DNA of 64,000 nt from Paractinoplanes ferrugineus. Its GTDB lineage: Bacteria; Actinomycetota; Actinomycetes; Mycobacteriales; Micromonosporaceae. The notes below the pieces were generated by a model. The model had not been told where the DNA came from, made no database searches, and saw nothing but the letters and a program-made list of their open reading frames with translations. The stretch covers positions 124,001-188,000 of the forward strand of contig NZ_BOMM01000052.1 in NCBI RefSeq assembly GCF_016862195.1, in the 5' to 3' direction. Made by a program: the position numbers and the translations under genes. The first letter of the stretch is position 1; every line of letters begins with the position of its first letter. Below, one piece after another: positions 46,457-55,757 of this stretch.

Positions 46457-46466
46457 TGAGTGTAGG
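46457..46466 (-). promoter_or_regulatory. Conserved upstream element of XRE-TPR gene 2
   Basis: CCTACACTCA on the minus strand, with TACACT 42 bp before the ATG, the same distance as at paralogue 4. It is a variant of the CCTACAGTGA element of paralogues 1 and 3. Confidence 0.5.
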
Positions 46467-46616
46467 CAATCGACCCGGATTCCAAGAGCCACCAAATTCG
46501 CAGGCACGCGTGGGGGCCTACGGTGGTCACTCAACGCCCGATGTGATTCGAAAGTTACCGGCTCGGCGGCGGTACCCTACCGTCGCTGACCTGATCGCGG
46601 CTGGAGGACACCGGGG

Positions 46617-47447
46617 ATGAGCGACAACGACGACGTGAGCAAGACTGCGCTGACCAGCTTTCGAAGCGCCGATGGCCTGCTGCTGCGCGGCTCCTTTGAC
46701 TCGCCAGGGACACGCCTAACCTCCAGCATCGTGCTGGTCCACGGTGGCGGTGCCACCCGGGAGGAAGGCGGCTTTTTCACCCGGCTGGCGGGAGGTCTCG
46801 CTGAGCGCGGGGTGGCGTCGCTGCGGTTCGACCTGCGTGGCCACGGAGAAAGCGCAGGCCGGCAGGAGGATCTAACGCTGTCGGGTGTCGTGAACGACAT
46901 CCACGCGGCGGTTACGGAGCTACGTCGCCTCGCTGGGGACGTTCCGGTGAACGTTCTGGGTGCCAGTTTCGGCGGCGGAATCTGCGCCTACTTCACGGCG
47001 CACTACCCAGACGACGTCGCAAAGCTCGTCCTGATCAACCCCCTCATCAACTACAAGAAGCGCTTCGTCGACGACAAGCCCTACTGGTCGAACGACCAGA
47101 TCGACGAGGTTGCCGGCCTCGAGCTCAGTCAGAACGGCTTCCTGGCCCACTCGCCCACCTTCAAGCTCGGGCGCCCCCTCCTCAACGAGGTCTTCTACCT
47201 ACGACCAGACCAGGCACTCGGACAAATCCTCGCCCCCACGTTGGTGTTGCACGGTACCGCCGATACGTTCATCCCAGTGGAGAGCTCCCGCGAACACGTC
47301 ACGAGGATCCCCGCCGATACCCGGCTGATCGAGGTCGATGGGGCACAGCACGGCATCGCTGTCCACGATGACCCGGGATACTCGGATCCGCAGACGCAGG
47401 CGTGGCAGGCGGCGGCCATCCAAGACATCGCTGATTGGGTGGTATGA
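46617..47447 (+). CDS. Alpha/beta hydrolase
   Basis: 276 residues. LVHGGGATREEGG (oxyanion region), GASFGG (nucleophile Ser), HGTADTFIP (Asp), and GAQHGI (His) complete the triad. There is no signal peptide. It could be an esterase, lipase-like or acyl-cleaving enzyme. It is divergent from XRE-TPR paralogue 2, which may control it. Confidence 0.85.
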   Translation: MSDNDDVSKTALTSFRSADGLLLRGSFDSPGTRLTSSIVLVHGGGATREEGGFFTRLAGGLAERGVASLRFDLRGHGESAGRQEDLTLSGVVNDIHAAVTELRRLAGDVPVNVLGASFGGGICAYFTAHYPDDVAKLVLINPLINYKKRFVDDKPYWSNDQIDEVAGLELSQNGFLAHSPTFKLGRPLLNEVFYLRPDQALGQILAPTLVLHGTADTFIPVESSREHVTRIPADTRLIEVDGAQHGIAVHDDPGYSDPQTQAWQAAAIQDIADWVV

Positions 47448-47482
47448 ACACGGTGTTGGTGTACAACACGGTGTTGGTGTAG
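47447..47482. repeat. 18-bp tandem repeat with internal palindrome
   Basis: Two adjacent copies of an 18-mer (AACACGGTGTTGGTGTAC, 17 of 18 identical), beginning right at the stop of the hydrolase gene. Each contains the palindrome AACAC-G-GTGTT, so it looks like a paired operator rather than a terminator. The rest of 47448-47819 holds the promoter element of paralogue 3 and no gene. Confidence 0.65.
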
Positions 47483-47758
47483 TCGCGGAGCAAGTTATTG
47501 CTGACTCGCTCTCGGAACTTGCCATGTTGGAGCGTGCCCAATTTCTGGTCCCGCCCCACACGGCGGCTACCCGCCGTCCCGATGGAGACTCGGCCGTGCC
47601 ACTGCCTCCCACGACTGCGCAGTAAGCTGATGTGACGCCTTCCGAGGTTCCTCGATGTTGGGTCGACGCGGTCCAGGCCGTAGCCGCGGTCGAAGGCCGC
47701 GGTCACATCTCTTCTGGCGACGATTCGTGAACGCGGCCTCGATTGTGACGTGACGGTG

Positions 47759-47772
47759 GCCTACAGTGAACG
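47759..47772 (+). promoter_or_regulatory. Conserved upstream element of XRE-TPR gene 3
   Basis: The identical GCCTACAGTGAACG seen at paralogue 1, 48 bp before the ATG. A flanking GTGACG...CGTCAC dyad spans it. Confidence 0.6.
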
Positions 47773-47819
47773 TCACCCAGCGGCGCCAACCGCCACGGCA
47801 GCAGAGCGCGGGAGATGTG

Positions 47820-49172
47820 ATGGCGAATCCTCGGTTGACGCCGAATAAGCTGTTCAAGGATGCCCGGGTACGTCTGTTTGGCAGTCGTGAAGCACTCGCA
47901 GACGCCGCGAACGCCCATCTCGGCGCGGCGTTCATTCTCAATGCAAACGATATTGGAAAGATTGAGCGTGGTGTGGTCACATGCCCTCGGCCACCTAGAA
48001 GAGCCGCTCTGCGGTTGGTTCTGCATGCCAACTCAGACGCCGAGCTGGGTTTCTCCGGCAAACAGTCTCCGACCTTACCCGCCGACGAGAACGTACCATT
48101 AGAAGACTCGGCGGCGGCCACAGCTTCTGCGGGCAGGCTTCCGGTAATGCGTCGCAACGCGATCAGCGCGGCTCGGGATGCCGACGAGCGGATTGAGGCC
48201 AGAACGTCGCTCGAAAGCGCGTTGGATCCGCTGGAACGGTTAGCGGAATTAACCGACTCGACAGTTACCGACCAAAGGTTGGAAAACGTTGATCGTATGC
48301 TCCGCGGATTTATCGAGGAATATGAGACGGCCGGACCGCATGATGTTATCCCACGCGTTCGTCGTCAACTCTCCTGGACCAACGCCGCCCTTTCTGGCTA
48401 CGAACGTCCACGTCACATAGAGTCACTTTACAGGCAAAGCGCGCGGCTGACGGGAATGCTTGCGTACATGGCAGTGAATCTGAGGAGGTTCGCGTTAGCC
48501 CGCGCTTACTGTGTTGAGTCGTTCGGCTTGGCCGAGTTCATTGGAGATATGGACTTGCAGGCTTGGGTCCGCGGGACCGAGAGCTTCTGCGCATATTATG
48601 AGGGCGATTTTAAGCGAGCGTATGAACTGGCCGTTGATGGCGAAAAATACGCTCGGCAAGGTCCACAGTCAATCCGGCTGATTATCAACGGTAAGGCTCG
48701 GGCTCTGGCGAAACTTGGTGATACACACGAGACCCGGCGCGCCATTGACAAGGCGTTCGCGATTGCCACCAGCCATGGCATCAAGCGCGGCATGTCGCCG
48801 TGCCTTTCCTTCGACGCGTATAGCGATGCGCGAACTATGGCTAATGCTGTGACTGCTTATTCCTCGCTTGGTCTGCCAGTGGAGGTGAACGAACTTCTAG
48901 TGGAACTTGCGCCAACGGTTGACGCATCGGACTCAGTTTGGAGTAGGTCACTTGTTCGCTTAGATCGCGCGAAGGTTCTACTGGCTGCCGCAGCCCCAGA
49001 GCCAGAAGAGGCGACTATTCTTGCAGCGCAAGCTCTGGATATCTCTGCGGAACGTCCCATAGCGTCTGTACTGATTCGGGCGCGTGAGATTCTCGCCGGT
49101 GCGGAGCCATGGCGAGATCTTGATACGGTCCGTCAGCTCGGGGAGACGCTCAAAGAATGCGAGGCTCGATGA
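47820..49172 (+). CDS. XRE-TPR regulator, paralogue 3
   Basis: 450 residues from an ATG with GGGAG. The HTH half (PNKLFKDARVRLFGSREALADAA, NANDIGKIERGVV; here split) is very close to paralogue 1, while the TPR half is clearly divergent, so sensing specificity probably differs. GC content is lower than in the flanks. It overlaps the 2H phosphodiesterase gene by ATGA. Confidence 0.75.
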   Translation: MANPRLTPNKLFKDARVRLFGSREALADAANAHLGAAFILNANDIGKIERGVVTCPRPPRRAALRLVLHANSDAELGFSGKQSPTLPADENVPLEDSAAATASAGRLPVMRRNAISAARDADERIEARTSLESALDPLERLAELTDSTVTDQRLENVDRMLRGFIEEYETAGPHDVIPRVRRQLSWTNAALSGYERPRHIESLYRQSARLTGMLAYMAVNLRRFALARAYCVESFGLAEFIGDMDLQAWVRGTESFCAYYEGDFKRAYELAVDGEKYARQGPQSIRLIINGKARALAKLGDTHETRRAIDKAFAIATSHGIKRGMSPCLSFDAYSDARTMANAVTAYSSLGLPVEVNELLVELAPTVDASDSVWSRSLVRLDRAKVLLAAAAPEPEEATILAAQALDISAERPIASVLIRAREILAGAEPWRDLDTVRQLGETLKECEAR

Positions 49173-49825
49173 AGACTCACCCGAGCCGTTACGACGATGA
49201 TTGGTCGCGATTCAGCTCGTTGTCACGGATGGTCAATCACTGGGATAGACCTGGATGGACATCGGGAAGATCTGCCTACTATTGGTATATGACGTTTGAC
49301 TCGCCATCCCTGGTGGGACTTGCGACCGAATGCCAATCGAAGTTTGTTCCAGATGACTTTGATATCGTCGAGGCTGACTGGCTGCACCTGTCAGTGATAA
49401 AGCTGGCATGGTCGGATGAAACAGCGATGGGCGAGGTTTCTCAAGTCGTCCGTCGTGCGCGTTCCGCATGTGAAGTTGTTGAGCCCTTCTCGCTCGATGT
49501 GGGTCCATTGGCTGGCTCGGCTGGCGCGATTCGATTCAGTGTCACGCCTTGGGAGCCGGTCGTGGACCTGAGAGTTCGGCTCGGCAACGCAAACTTGCCG
49601 CGTCTGGAACCGACCTCAACGAGCCCGTTCCTGCCGCACATTACTATCGCGTACAGTAATCAGGTTAGGGCCGCTGGTCCGGTAATTGCCGGTGTCGCCG
49701 AGGCGAAAAATGTCCCGCAGGTGCGGGTCAACATCGGCGACGTTGCTCTCGTAGAGGTGCGACGCCATGGTCACTCTTACAAATGGAACACGGTTGAGCG
49801 CATCCCTCTGGCAGGCAACGGTTAA
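49169..49825 (+). CDS. 2H phosphoesterase (2'-5' RNA ligase-like)
   Basis: 218 residues. Two His-x-Ser/Thr motifs, LHLSVIKL and LPHITIAY, define the 2H superfamily (LigT, cyclic phosphodiesterases). It probably acts on a 2',3'-cyclic phosphate or a cyclic or linear oligonucleotide. Coupled by ATGA to paralogue 3. In this setting degradation of an oligonucleotide signal or repair of cleaved RNA are both possible. Confidence 0.75.
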   Translation: MKTHPSRYDDDWSRFSSLSRMVNHWDRPGWTSGRSAYYWYMTFDSPSLVGLATECQSKFVPDDFDIVEADWLHLSVIKLAWSDETAMGEVSQVVRRARSACEVVEPFSLDVGPLAGSAGAIRFSVTPWEPVVDLRVRLGNANLPRLEPTSTSPFLPHITIAYSNQVRAAGPVIAGVAEAKNVPQVRVNIGDVALVEVRRHGHSYKWNTVERIPLAGNG

Positions 49826-49856
49826 GGGATGCATCAGTAACAGCAGTGCAGGTCGA

Positions 49857-51236
49857 CTATTGATTTTGCATCATTCTTATGAATGACTGGACCTCGGCTC
49901 GCTGCCGCCACGGGCTGAGTACGGTGCCCAACCGCGTCAGTTCCCGCACGGTTCGGGTCGAGCCGGCCGCGATCGCCCCAGGCATGATGGCCATGCCCAC
50001 CGACGCCGCCTCGACGGGGCGCGCTGCTGATACTAACGCTTGTGCATGGAGCGCGGAGAAGTAGGCATAATCGCGAGTAGAGAACGTGGTGGGCTTCAGG
50101 GCGGCTTCGTAGATTGCGGCGGCTTCCTCGGGCCGACCAGACTCGCCGTAGCAGATCGCGGTCTGCACCCTGAACAGCACGGCGTCGTAGTGTGCGGCCA
50201 GCGGGGTCTTATCTGCAGGTCCTTGCTCGAGCAGGTCGCGTGCTCTTTTGAGGGTGTCGTCGACGTCGGTGCGGCTCGACTGAAGCATGGCCAGGCCGCG
50301 GGCCTGCTGTTGTACGGCCTCGGCCATGACGCGGGCGGGTAACTGCCAAGGGCCGTCTTGGACGGCTTCAGCAAGACCAAGCATCCGGGTGGCATCGCGG
50401 GCGTCCCATGCCGATTGGCTCTTCTTGATCAGGATGTACCCGGGCATGGCGTAGTCGGCGGCTTCCATGGCCCACTCGGATGCCCGGTCGCGCCAGTAAT
50501 CGGCGGCTGCCGGATGTCCGGCGTCGCGGTAAAGCCAGCCGGTGAATTCCGCAGCTCGGGCGCCGACGCGAAGCAGCGGCCGGCGCACGGCCCATTTGAC
50601 CGATCGCGCGTTGCGCTGAACGATCGCCAAGATTCCCAGGGCGCCGGGTAGGGCGTAACGGGGCCCGTGGAGGCCGTCGTCAACGGCGCACCGGGTTAGC
50701 TCGTCGTCCAGAAAGCCGATGAGGGTCTCGTCGAGGTATCGGCGCGCGTCGCGGGCGACGGCGTCGATGCGGTCGAGGTCGTCGAGCGTCAGTGCCGGCG
50801 CGGTGATACCGAGGCCCGATCCGGGCTTCACCGTTATCGCGGGGTCTTCGATTGACTGATCGACCCGTACGGGTAAACGTGGCGCAGGGCTGGAGCGCTC
50901 AACGGTGGCTCCGGCCCCTGCGAGTGGCAAGGCGCCGGGTATCGCGTCGGTCGGCCTGATTCTCCGGTTGACCAAGCCGATCTCAGCATCCGTCTCCACC
51001 TTCAAGATGGTGCGAAGAGCCTGGCGTCGGTATTTCCGCGGGTAGGAGACGAGACCGCGTTCGAGTTTGCCAATGTCGTTGGCGGTGACAGGACCGTCTT
51101 GATCGCGTGGGTCCATGATGCTGTTGGCGAGGTCTGCCAGCTCTTCCCGCGACATCGGGCCGTCGCCCGTGGTCGACTCAAGACGCAGTCGTGCCGCGCG
51201 GAGCAGCAGGTTGGGCGGCCGTCGCGACGAGGTCAT
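49857..51236 (-). CDS. XRE-TPR regulator, paralogue 4
   Basis: 459 residues from an ATG with AGGAG. It shares the HTH insertion and NRRIRPTD segment with paralogue 2. The C-terminal helical half is divergent. It is convergent with the 2H gene and divergent from the PfkB operon, so it is the nearest candidate regulator of that operon. Confidence 0.75.
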   Translation of the reverse strand: MTSSRRPPNLLLRAARLRLESTTGDGPMSREELADLANSIMDPRDQDGPVTANDIGKLERGLVSYPRKYRRQALRTILKVETDAEIGLVNRRIRPTDAIPGALPLAGAGATVERSSPAPRLPVRVDQSIEDPAITVKPGSGLGITAPALTLDDLDRIDAVARDARRYLDETLIGFLDDELTRCAVDDGLHGPRYALPGALGILAIVQRNARSVKWAVRRPLLRVGARAAEFTGWLYRDAGHPAAADYWRDRASEWAMEAADYAMPGYILIKKSQSAWDARDATRMLGLAEAVQDGPWQLPARVMAEAVQQQARGLAMLQSSRTDVDDTLKRARDLLEQGPADKTPLAAHYDAVLFRVQTAICYGESGRPEEAAAIYEAALKPTTFSTRDYAYFSALHAQALVSAARPVEAASVGMAIMPGAIAAGSTRTVRELTRLGTVLSPWRQRAEVQSFIRMMQNQ

Positions 51237-51275
51237 GGCTCCTGTGATCACCACCGGGCGAAGTCTTGTGAGACC

Positions 51276-51285
51276 TGAGTGTAAG
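51276..51285 (-). promoter_or_regulatory. Conserved upstream element of XRE-TPR gene 4
   Basis: CTTACACTCA on the minus strand, with TACACT 42 bp before the ATG, as at paralogue 2. Confidence 0.5.
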
Positions 51286-51507
51286 GGCGTCTCTCAATAT
51301 CCGGGAACAGGGCTCACTGGGAGTTGCGTGGAGCTAGCCCGTCGTCATGACAGCCGTGGCCCAGCGGTGGCACGCGAGCGCATAGCGCTCTTAGGCATCG
51401 CGTCGAGTTGTGGAAGCCGTGACTCGGCTAAATGAGCCGTAACGCCGAGGGATGGCTGGCGGAGCAAGAGATAGCCCTGCCTGGATTTATGCAGGTCAGG
51501 GCAACTA

Positions 51508-51681
51508 ATTCCCGTTCAGATTCCCCTTAGATTCCCGTCTTTCTGGCCTTCCGCGAGACATCGCCATGCGTGACTGTGAGGTAACACAGTGAAGGGTTCT
51601 TGAGTCGAGGCCGGAACGTGGGCAGTCGAACCCACGGCGTGCTCGCCGCGCTAGCGGTGCCACTTTGGATCGGAGAACTCG
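51508..51681 (+). promoter_or_regulatory. Phased ATTCCC module, copy 1, and leader of PfkB operon
   Basis: ATTCCC repeats begin at 51508, 51520 and 51531 (12 and 11 bp). ATGCGTGA starts at 51566 (35 bp later), and a perfect ACTGTG-N6-CACAGT dyad lies at 51573-51590. A 91-nt leader follows, conserved with copy 2 (GCCGCG, CGGT.CCAC, ATCGG blocks), ending in the ribosome site. The rest of the 51237-51681 gap holds the promoter of paralogue 4. Phased heptamers 11-12 bp apart resemble SARP-type sites, but no SARP gene is in the window. Confidence 0.75.
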
Positions 51682-52794
51682 ATGAACACCGATGCCCAGA
51701 CCGCAGCCGACGCGACACCGGACGATGAGGGATACGGAAGCAATGCGCCCGCTGATGGCGCAGCCGCAGGCGCCGGTGCCGGCGGCGTCTTACCTGGTCC
51801 AGCCTCAATAGCCCCACAACTCCGGGGGCGCCACGTCCGTGCTGATAGTGCACATTGCAAGCGCGGTCCGGCTGCTCCGATGCTGGTCGTGGGCAGTGTC
51901 TCCTCCGACGATCTGACGCCACCGATCGGGAACAGCGTTCACACCATCGGGGGAGCTGGCCTGTACGCCGCACTCGGTGCCGCCGCCGTCTGCGACCGGC
52001 CGGTCATATTGGCTGGTGCCGTAGGCAGGGACATCGCCGTTGCCGCCACCGATTGTCTGCGCCAGCGCTCGGTCCACCCGGTGTTAGAGGCCGTCACCGG
52101 GCCGGGGCTGCGGTTCGCGATCCGCTACGACAGCGCGTGGAGGGCTCACTACACCGTCGACGGTGCGGCGGCAGAGGCGGCCATCACCTACCCGATGGTG
52201 AGCAGCGGATGCCCGCACCCGGCCGCAGTCCACCTTTGCCCAACCGGCCCACCGGAGATCCAACTAGAAATGGCTACCGCGCTGCGCGCCGAGCACGGCG
52301 AACAGCTGCCGGTGTCCGCCACCACCTTCGCCGCCCGGATCCGCAGCGACCGCCCTAGGGTGCTCGCCCTTTGGAGTTTGGTTGACGTGCTGATCTGCGA
52401 CGTGCAGGACCTGCTGCTGCTTGCCCAGCATCATGACCTGCGCAAGGCGCTGGAATGGGCCATACAGATCACCGGCCGGCGCGCCACCTGCGTGACCGAC
52501 GCCGCCCGTGGCGCTTACCTGATCTCCGACGGCACCGTCATCAAAATCCCTGCCTACCCGAGCGTCACGATCGACCCGACCGGAGCCGGAGAAAGCTTCG
52601 CGGGAGCGCTGGCCGCCGCCCAGCTGGCCGGGCACGGTCTGATCGCGGCGTCAGCGATCGCGGCGGCTGTCGCCTCGCTGACGGTGGAGAGCTTCGGAGT
52701 GGCTCGCCTCGCACAGGCGGATCCTGCCGAGATCGCCCGTCGTGCCACGGCGTTGGCCGGCGCCGCTTCAGACGGACGCGGCCATGATTTCTGA
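51682..52794 (+). CDS. PfkB-family carbohydrate/nucleoside kinase
   Basis: 370 residues. A 65-residue Ala/Gly-rich N-terminus precedes the kinase fold (MLVVGSVSSDDLTPP). The C-terminal anion-hole motif reads IDPTGAGESFAG (about 297-308), where the family normally has GAGD, so the catalytic Asp appears to be Glu. The ATG at 51682 and its first codons are duplicated at FolE (MNTDAQTAADATP versus MKANTETAVEAPP). It probably phosphorylates a nucleoside or sugar in the modification pathway. First gene of a six-gene overlapping operon. Confidence 0.75.
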   Translation: MNTDAQTAADATPDDEGYGSNAPADGAAAGAGAGGVLPGPASIAPQLRGRHVRADSAHCKRGPAAPMLVVGSVSSDDLTPPIGNSVHTIGGAGLYAALGAAAVCDRPVILAGAVGRDIAVAATDCLRQRSVHPVLEAVTGPGLRFAIRYDSAWRAHYTVDGAAAEAAITYPMVSSGCPHPAAVHLCPTGPPEIQLEMATALRAEHGEQLPVSATTFAARIRSDRPRVLALWSLVDVLICDVQDLLLLAQHHDLRKALEWAIQITGRRATCVTDAARGAYLISDGTVIKIPAYPSVTIDPTGAGESFAGALAAAQLAGHGLIAASAIAAAVASLTVESFGVARLAQADPAEIARRATALAGAASDGRGHDF

Positions 52795-53404
52795 TGGCCT
52801 TCTGGTCGCCGTGGAAGGGATCGACCGCAGCGGCAAGACCACCCTGGTCGCCGCGTTGACGGCCGCGCTGACGGCCGCCGGCATCGATGCGGTGGCGCGG
52901 TCCGAGCCCAGCCGCGGTCCGATCGGCGCGTTCTTCCGGAGCATCACCGTCGACACGTCCTTGCCGGCGACCGCCGCGGCGCTACTGTCAGCGGCCGACC
53001 GCCACGAGCAGCAAAGCGCGCTGCATATGCAGCTCACCAGGCATCGCGTGGTGCTCTCCGACCGGTACTACCTGTCAGGGCTCGCCTACCACCTGGCCGA
53101 GGGCATCGATCCCGCCTTCTACCGCAGCCTCAACGAAGGTATCCGCCGGCCCGACCTGTATCTGCACCTTGCCGTCGCGCCCGCGATCGCAGCGAACCGA
53201 GGCGAACCTCTGCAGGGCAGGTGGGAGCAGCCCACCTTCACCGCGACCCTCCCCGCTGCCTATGAACGGTGCATCGCACTGCTCAGCGAGAGCGAGGCAG
53301 CCCGATTCATCGACATCGACGCCGCCCAACCGTCAGCACACGTTCTCGGCGCAGCCATCGCCGCCGTCGAAGCTCTCGCCGTGGAAAGGAACCCGACACC
53401 GTGA
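52784..53404 (+). CDS. Thymidylate kinase-like dNMP kinase
   Basis: 206 residues. AVEGIDRSGKTTL (P-loop, about 9-21) and SDRYYLSGLAY match dTMP kinases; a DR-containing LID is less clear. It should phosphorylate a deoxynucleoside monophosphate to the diphosphate. Overlaps the PfkB stop by 11 bases and the FAD gene start by 4 (GTGA). As part of this operon, a modified nucleotide is a likely substrate. Confidence 0.8.
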   Translation: MISDGLLVAVEGIDRSGKTTLVAALTAALTAAGIDAVARSEPSRGPIGAFFRSITVDTSLPATAAALLSAADRHEQQSALHMQLTRHRVVLSDRYYLSGLAYHLAEGIDPAFYRSLNEGIRRPDLYLHLAVAPAIAANRGEPLQGRWEQPTFTATLPAAYERCIALLSESEAARFIDIDAAQPSAHVLGAAIAAVEALAVERNPTP

Positions 53405-54810
53405 CATCCCTGACCCTCCAGCCTCGCCGATGCGAAGTCCTGGTCATCGGCTCCGGGCCCGCCGGATTGTTCGCCGCCGATCAGCTCCTTCAAGCGGGCA
53501 TCAAGGACGTCGTGCTGGTGGAGAAAGGCCAGCCGATGCCGTCGCGGATCTGCCCGCCCGGGCCTGGATGCGACTGCAAGGTCTGTGACGTGCTCGACGG
53601 GGAGGGCGGTGCCGGGTCCTTCTCCGATGGCAAGATCACCCTGTCCGGGACTCGCGGCACGCACGGCCAGGAGCTCTTCACTGAAGACCAGGTCCGGCTG
53701 CTCGCGGTGGTGGATGCCGCTGTGCGGCGCTTTGTTCCCGACGGCGTCGACTACCCACCCGTCACCGTGCTCGACGCCCTGGCCGGCCACGACCAGGCAG
53801 GACTGAGGTTCGAAAGCTACCCGCTGCTGCACGTCGGCTCCGACGGCGTACGGCTCTTCGGCGAGCGCTTCGCCACCGACCTGCGCGAGCGAGGCGTCAC
53901 GTTCCTCACCGGCACCGAAGCCACCGAACTGGTGATCAGCGGCGATCGCGTCAGCGGAGCCGTGCTGCGCTCTCGCCGGTCCCGGCAGAGCTCGGCCATC
54001 GAGGCCGGCGCCGTGGTACTCGCCGCGGGCATGACCGGCACCCCGTGGCTGGAAGAGCAACTACGCGCCGCCGGCGTCACCCTGGAGACGGGTCCAGCGG
54101 ATATCGGTATCCGACTGGAGACGACCGCGGCGGCGCTGGCACCGTTCATTGACCAGTTCTACGACTTCAAGGTCGCCCACACAAGCTCGGCGGGGATCAT
54201 CGTGCGCAGCTTCTGTGTCAACGGCAACGGCTTCATCGTCAACGAATTCCACCGACCACTCGGGATTCGGGCGGTCAACGGCCACAGCTTCCTCAACCGT
54301 GCCAGCGGCCAGTCAAACCTGGCCATCCTGGCCACGATTGACGAATCGTTCACGGCCGACCCCAAGGCCTACGTACGCCAGCTCGCCCGCGACATCACCG
54401 CTGGCACCGGCGGCTACCCGGTCGTCCAGCCGCTACGAGAGTTCCTGCCCGACCTGTCCGGCGCGGCTGTCGCCCAGGGCGTCACGGCCACCAACCCCAA
54501 GACCCGCCCCGCCGCGCTGGACCAGCTTTTGCCGGCGGTGCTGCACGACGCGTTCGCCGGCTACATCCGCGCCCTGGGTGCCGTCCTGCCGCCGGTGCTC
54601 AGCCCCGACAGCCTCGTGTACGCACCCGAGATCAAGTATTACAACTACCGCGTTCCGATCGACACCGCGACGTGGGAGAGCAACGACATCGAGCGCCTGT
54701 TCGTTGTCGGAAACGCGGCTGGCTACACCGCCAGTCTGTCGGCGGCTGCTTTGTCCGGCATCATCGCCGGCCGGGCCATCGCCGCTTCTCTGCCCACGTC
54801 CCCGAGGTGA
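53401..54810 (+). CDS. FAD-dependent oxidoreductase
   Basis: 469 residues. GSGPAGLFAADQLL (17-30) binds FAD; a Cys-rich segment (CPPGPGCDCKVCDVLDGEGGAG) and FSDGK follow, a pattern seen in COG2509-type flavoproteins. The C-terminus has VVGNAAGYTASLSAAALSG, the second FAD contact. It probably oxidises or reduces a ring or side chain in the pathway. GTG start coupled by GTGA. Confidence 0.75.
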   Translation: MTSLTLQPRRCEVLVIGSGPAGLFAADQLLQAGIKDVVLVEKGQPMPSRICPPGPGCDCKVCDVLDGEGGAGSFSDGKITLSGTRGTHGQELFTEDQVRLLAVVDAAVRRFVPDGVDYPPVTVLDALAGHDQAGLRFESYPLLHVGSDGVRLFGERFATDLRERGVTFLTGTEATELVISGDRVSGAVLRSRRSRQSSAIEAGAVVLAAGMTGTPWLEEQLRAAGVTLETGPADIGIRLETTAAALAPFIDQFYDFKVAHTSSAGIIVRSFCVNGNGFIVNEFHRPLGIRAVNGHSFLNRASGQSNLAILATIDESFTADPKAYVRQLARDITAGTGGYPVVQPLREFLPDLSGAAVAQGVTATNPKTRPAALDQLLPAVLHDAFAGYIRALGAVLPPVLSPDSLVYAPEIKYYNYRVPIDTATWESNDIERLFVVGNAAGYTASLSAAALSGIIAGRAIAASLPTSPR

Positions 54811-54812
54811 CC

Positions 54813-55757
54813 GTGACTTCTGCAGCAATGATCCTGGCCTTCGACGTCGTCCCCGACCTGGAGGCGACCATGGACATTCAGATCCCCGCCCTGGCCTGGC
54901 AGCCTGCCGGCCTCGGCCGGTGGGAACGCACCTACTACCCCCAGGGTGAACCGGTCGTCGTGCAGGTCGAACGCGACCACCAGCGCCTGCTCTTCTCCTA
55001 TCAGGCCAGCCCCGACGACGCCCGACTGATCGGCGATGCGCTGACCGCGGCATTCCCCGCCGACAAGCAGATCGACAACCTCGACCTCGACGGCCATCCT
55101 GTCCTGACTAGCCTCCGCGCCCGCTACAGCGGGGTCATCGTCATGACCACCCCGGCGTTCGAAGCGCTCGTGTTGACCGTCCTATCGCAGAACAGGTCCG
55201 GTGACACCGTCCGGCAGGTCTTCCCGAAACTGGCCGCCGCCTGCCACGGCATCACCGCCGAGCGTATCGCCGCGATACCCGTCGCCGAACTGGCCGACCT
55301 GATCCGCTCCGCCGGCCCGTACAAGGCAGCCCGACTGTCCGAGGCCGCGGCCACCATCGCGACGCTCGGCGACGCCGCCTTCGAGCAGATCGTCCGTCAG
55401 CCCGCACCGCAAGCCCTGACCTACCTGGAAGCGCTGCCCGGGGTAGCGCACAAGACCGCCGCCTGCGTGCTCGTCTTCTCAGGCGCCACCACCGGAACCC
55501 TGCCGGTGGACACCCACTTGTTCCGAGTCGTCGATCGCCTCGGCCTGGCCACCCACGACGGCCGCAACAGCAAGAGCGTCGCCGCGAAACTCATCAGCAC
55601 CCTGCTGGAATACGGCCCCGACGTGGCCCCGGCCCACTTCATCTTCCTGCTCGTCGGCCGCACCACCTGCACCGCCGGCACCCCGAACTGCGCTGACTGC
55701 TTCCTCGCCGAGGAATGCGGTTACGCCATCGCCCGCATCGAGGAGGCATCACGATGA
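54813..55757 (+). CDS. HhH-GPD DNA glycosylase with Fe-S cluster (Nth-like)
   Basis: 314 residues. An extra N-terminal domain of about 110 residues precedes an EndoIII-type core: LPGVAHKTA with catalytic Lys214, PVDTH with Asp233, and a 4Fe-4S loop Cys286, Cys293, Cys296, Cys302 (C-x6-C-x2-C-x5-C). It should remove a base from DNA and cut the strand. Linked to a modification operon, it may process or correct the modified base, or act at sites of base exchange. Confidence 0.8.
   Translation: MTSAAMILAFDVVPDLEATMDIQIPALAWQPAGLGRWERTYYPQGEPVVVQVERDHQRLLFSYQASPDDARLIGDALTAAFPADKQIDNLDLDGHPVLTSLRARYSGVIVMTTPAFEALVLTVLSQNRSGDTVRQVFPKLAAACHGITAERIAAIPVAELADLIRSAGPYKAARLSEAAATIATLGDAAFEQIVRQPAPQALTYLEALPGVAHKTAACVLVFSGATTGTLPVDTHLFRVVDRLGLATHDGRNSKSVAAKLISTLLEYGPDVAPAHFIFLLVGRTTCTAGTPNCADCFLAEECGYAIARIEEASR

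Noticed and set aside
51508-51590. SARP-binding site
   Set aside because: The 11-12 bp phasing fits, but the heptamer differs from known SARP sites, no SARP gene is present and no -10 box sits 8 bp downstream; kept only as an analogy.
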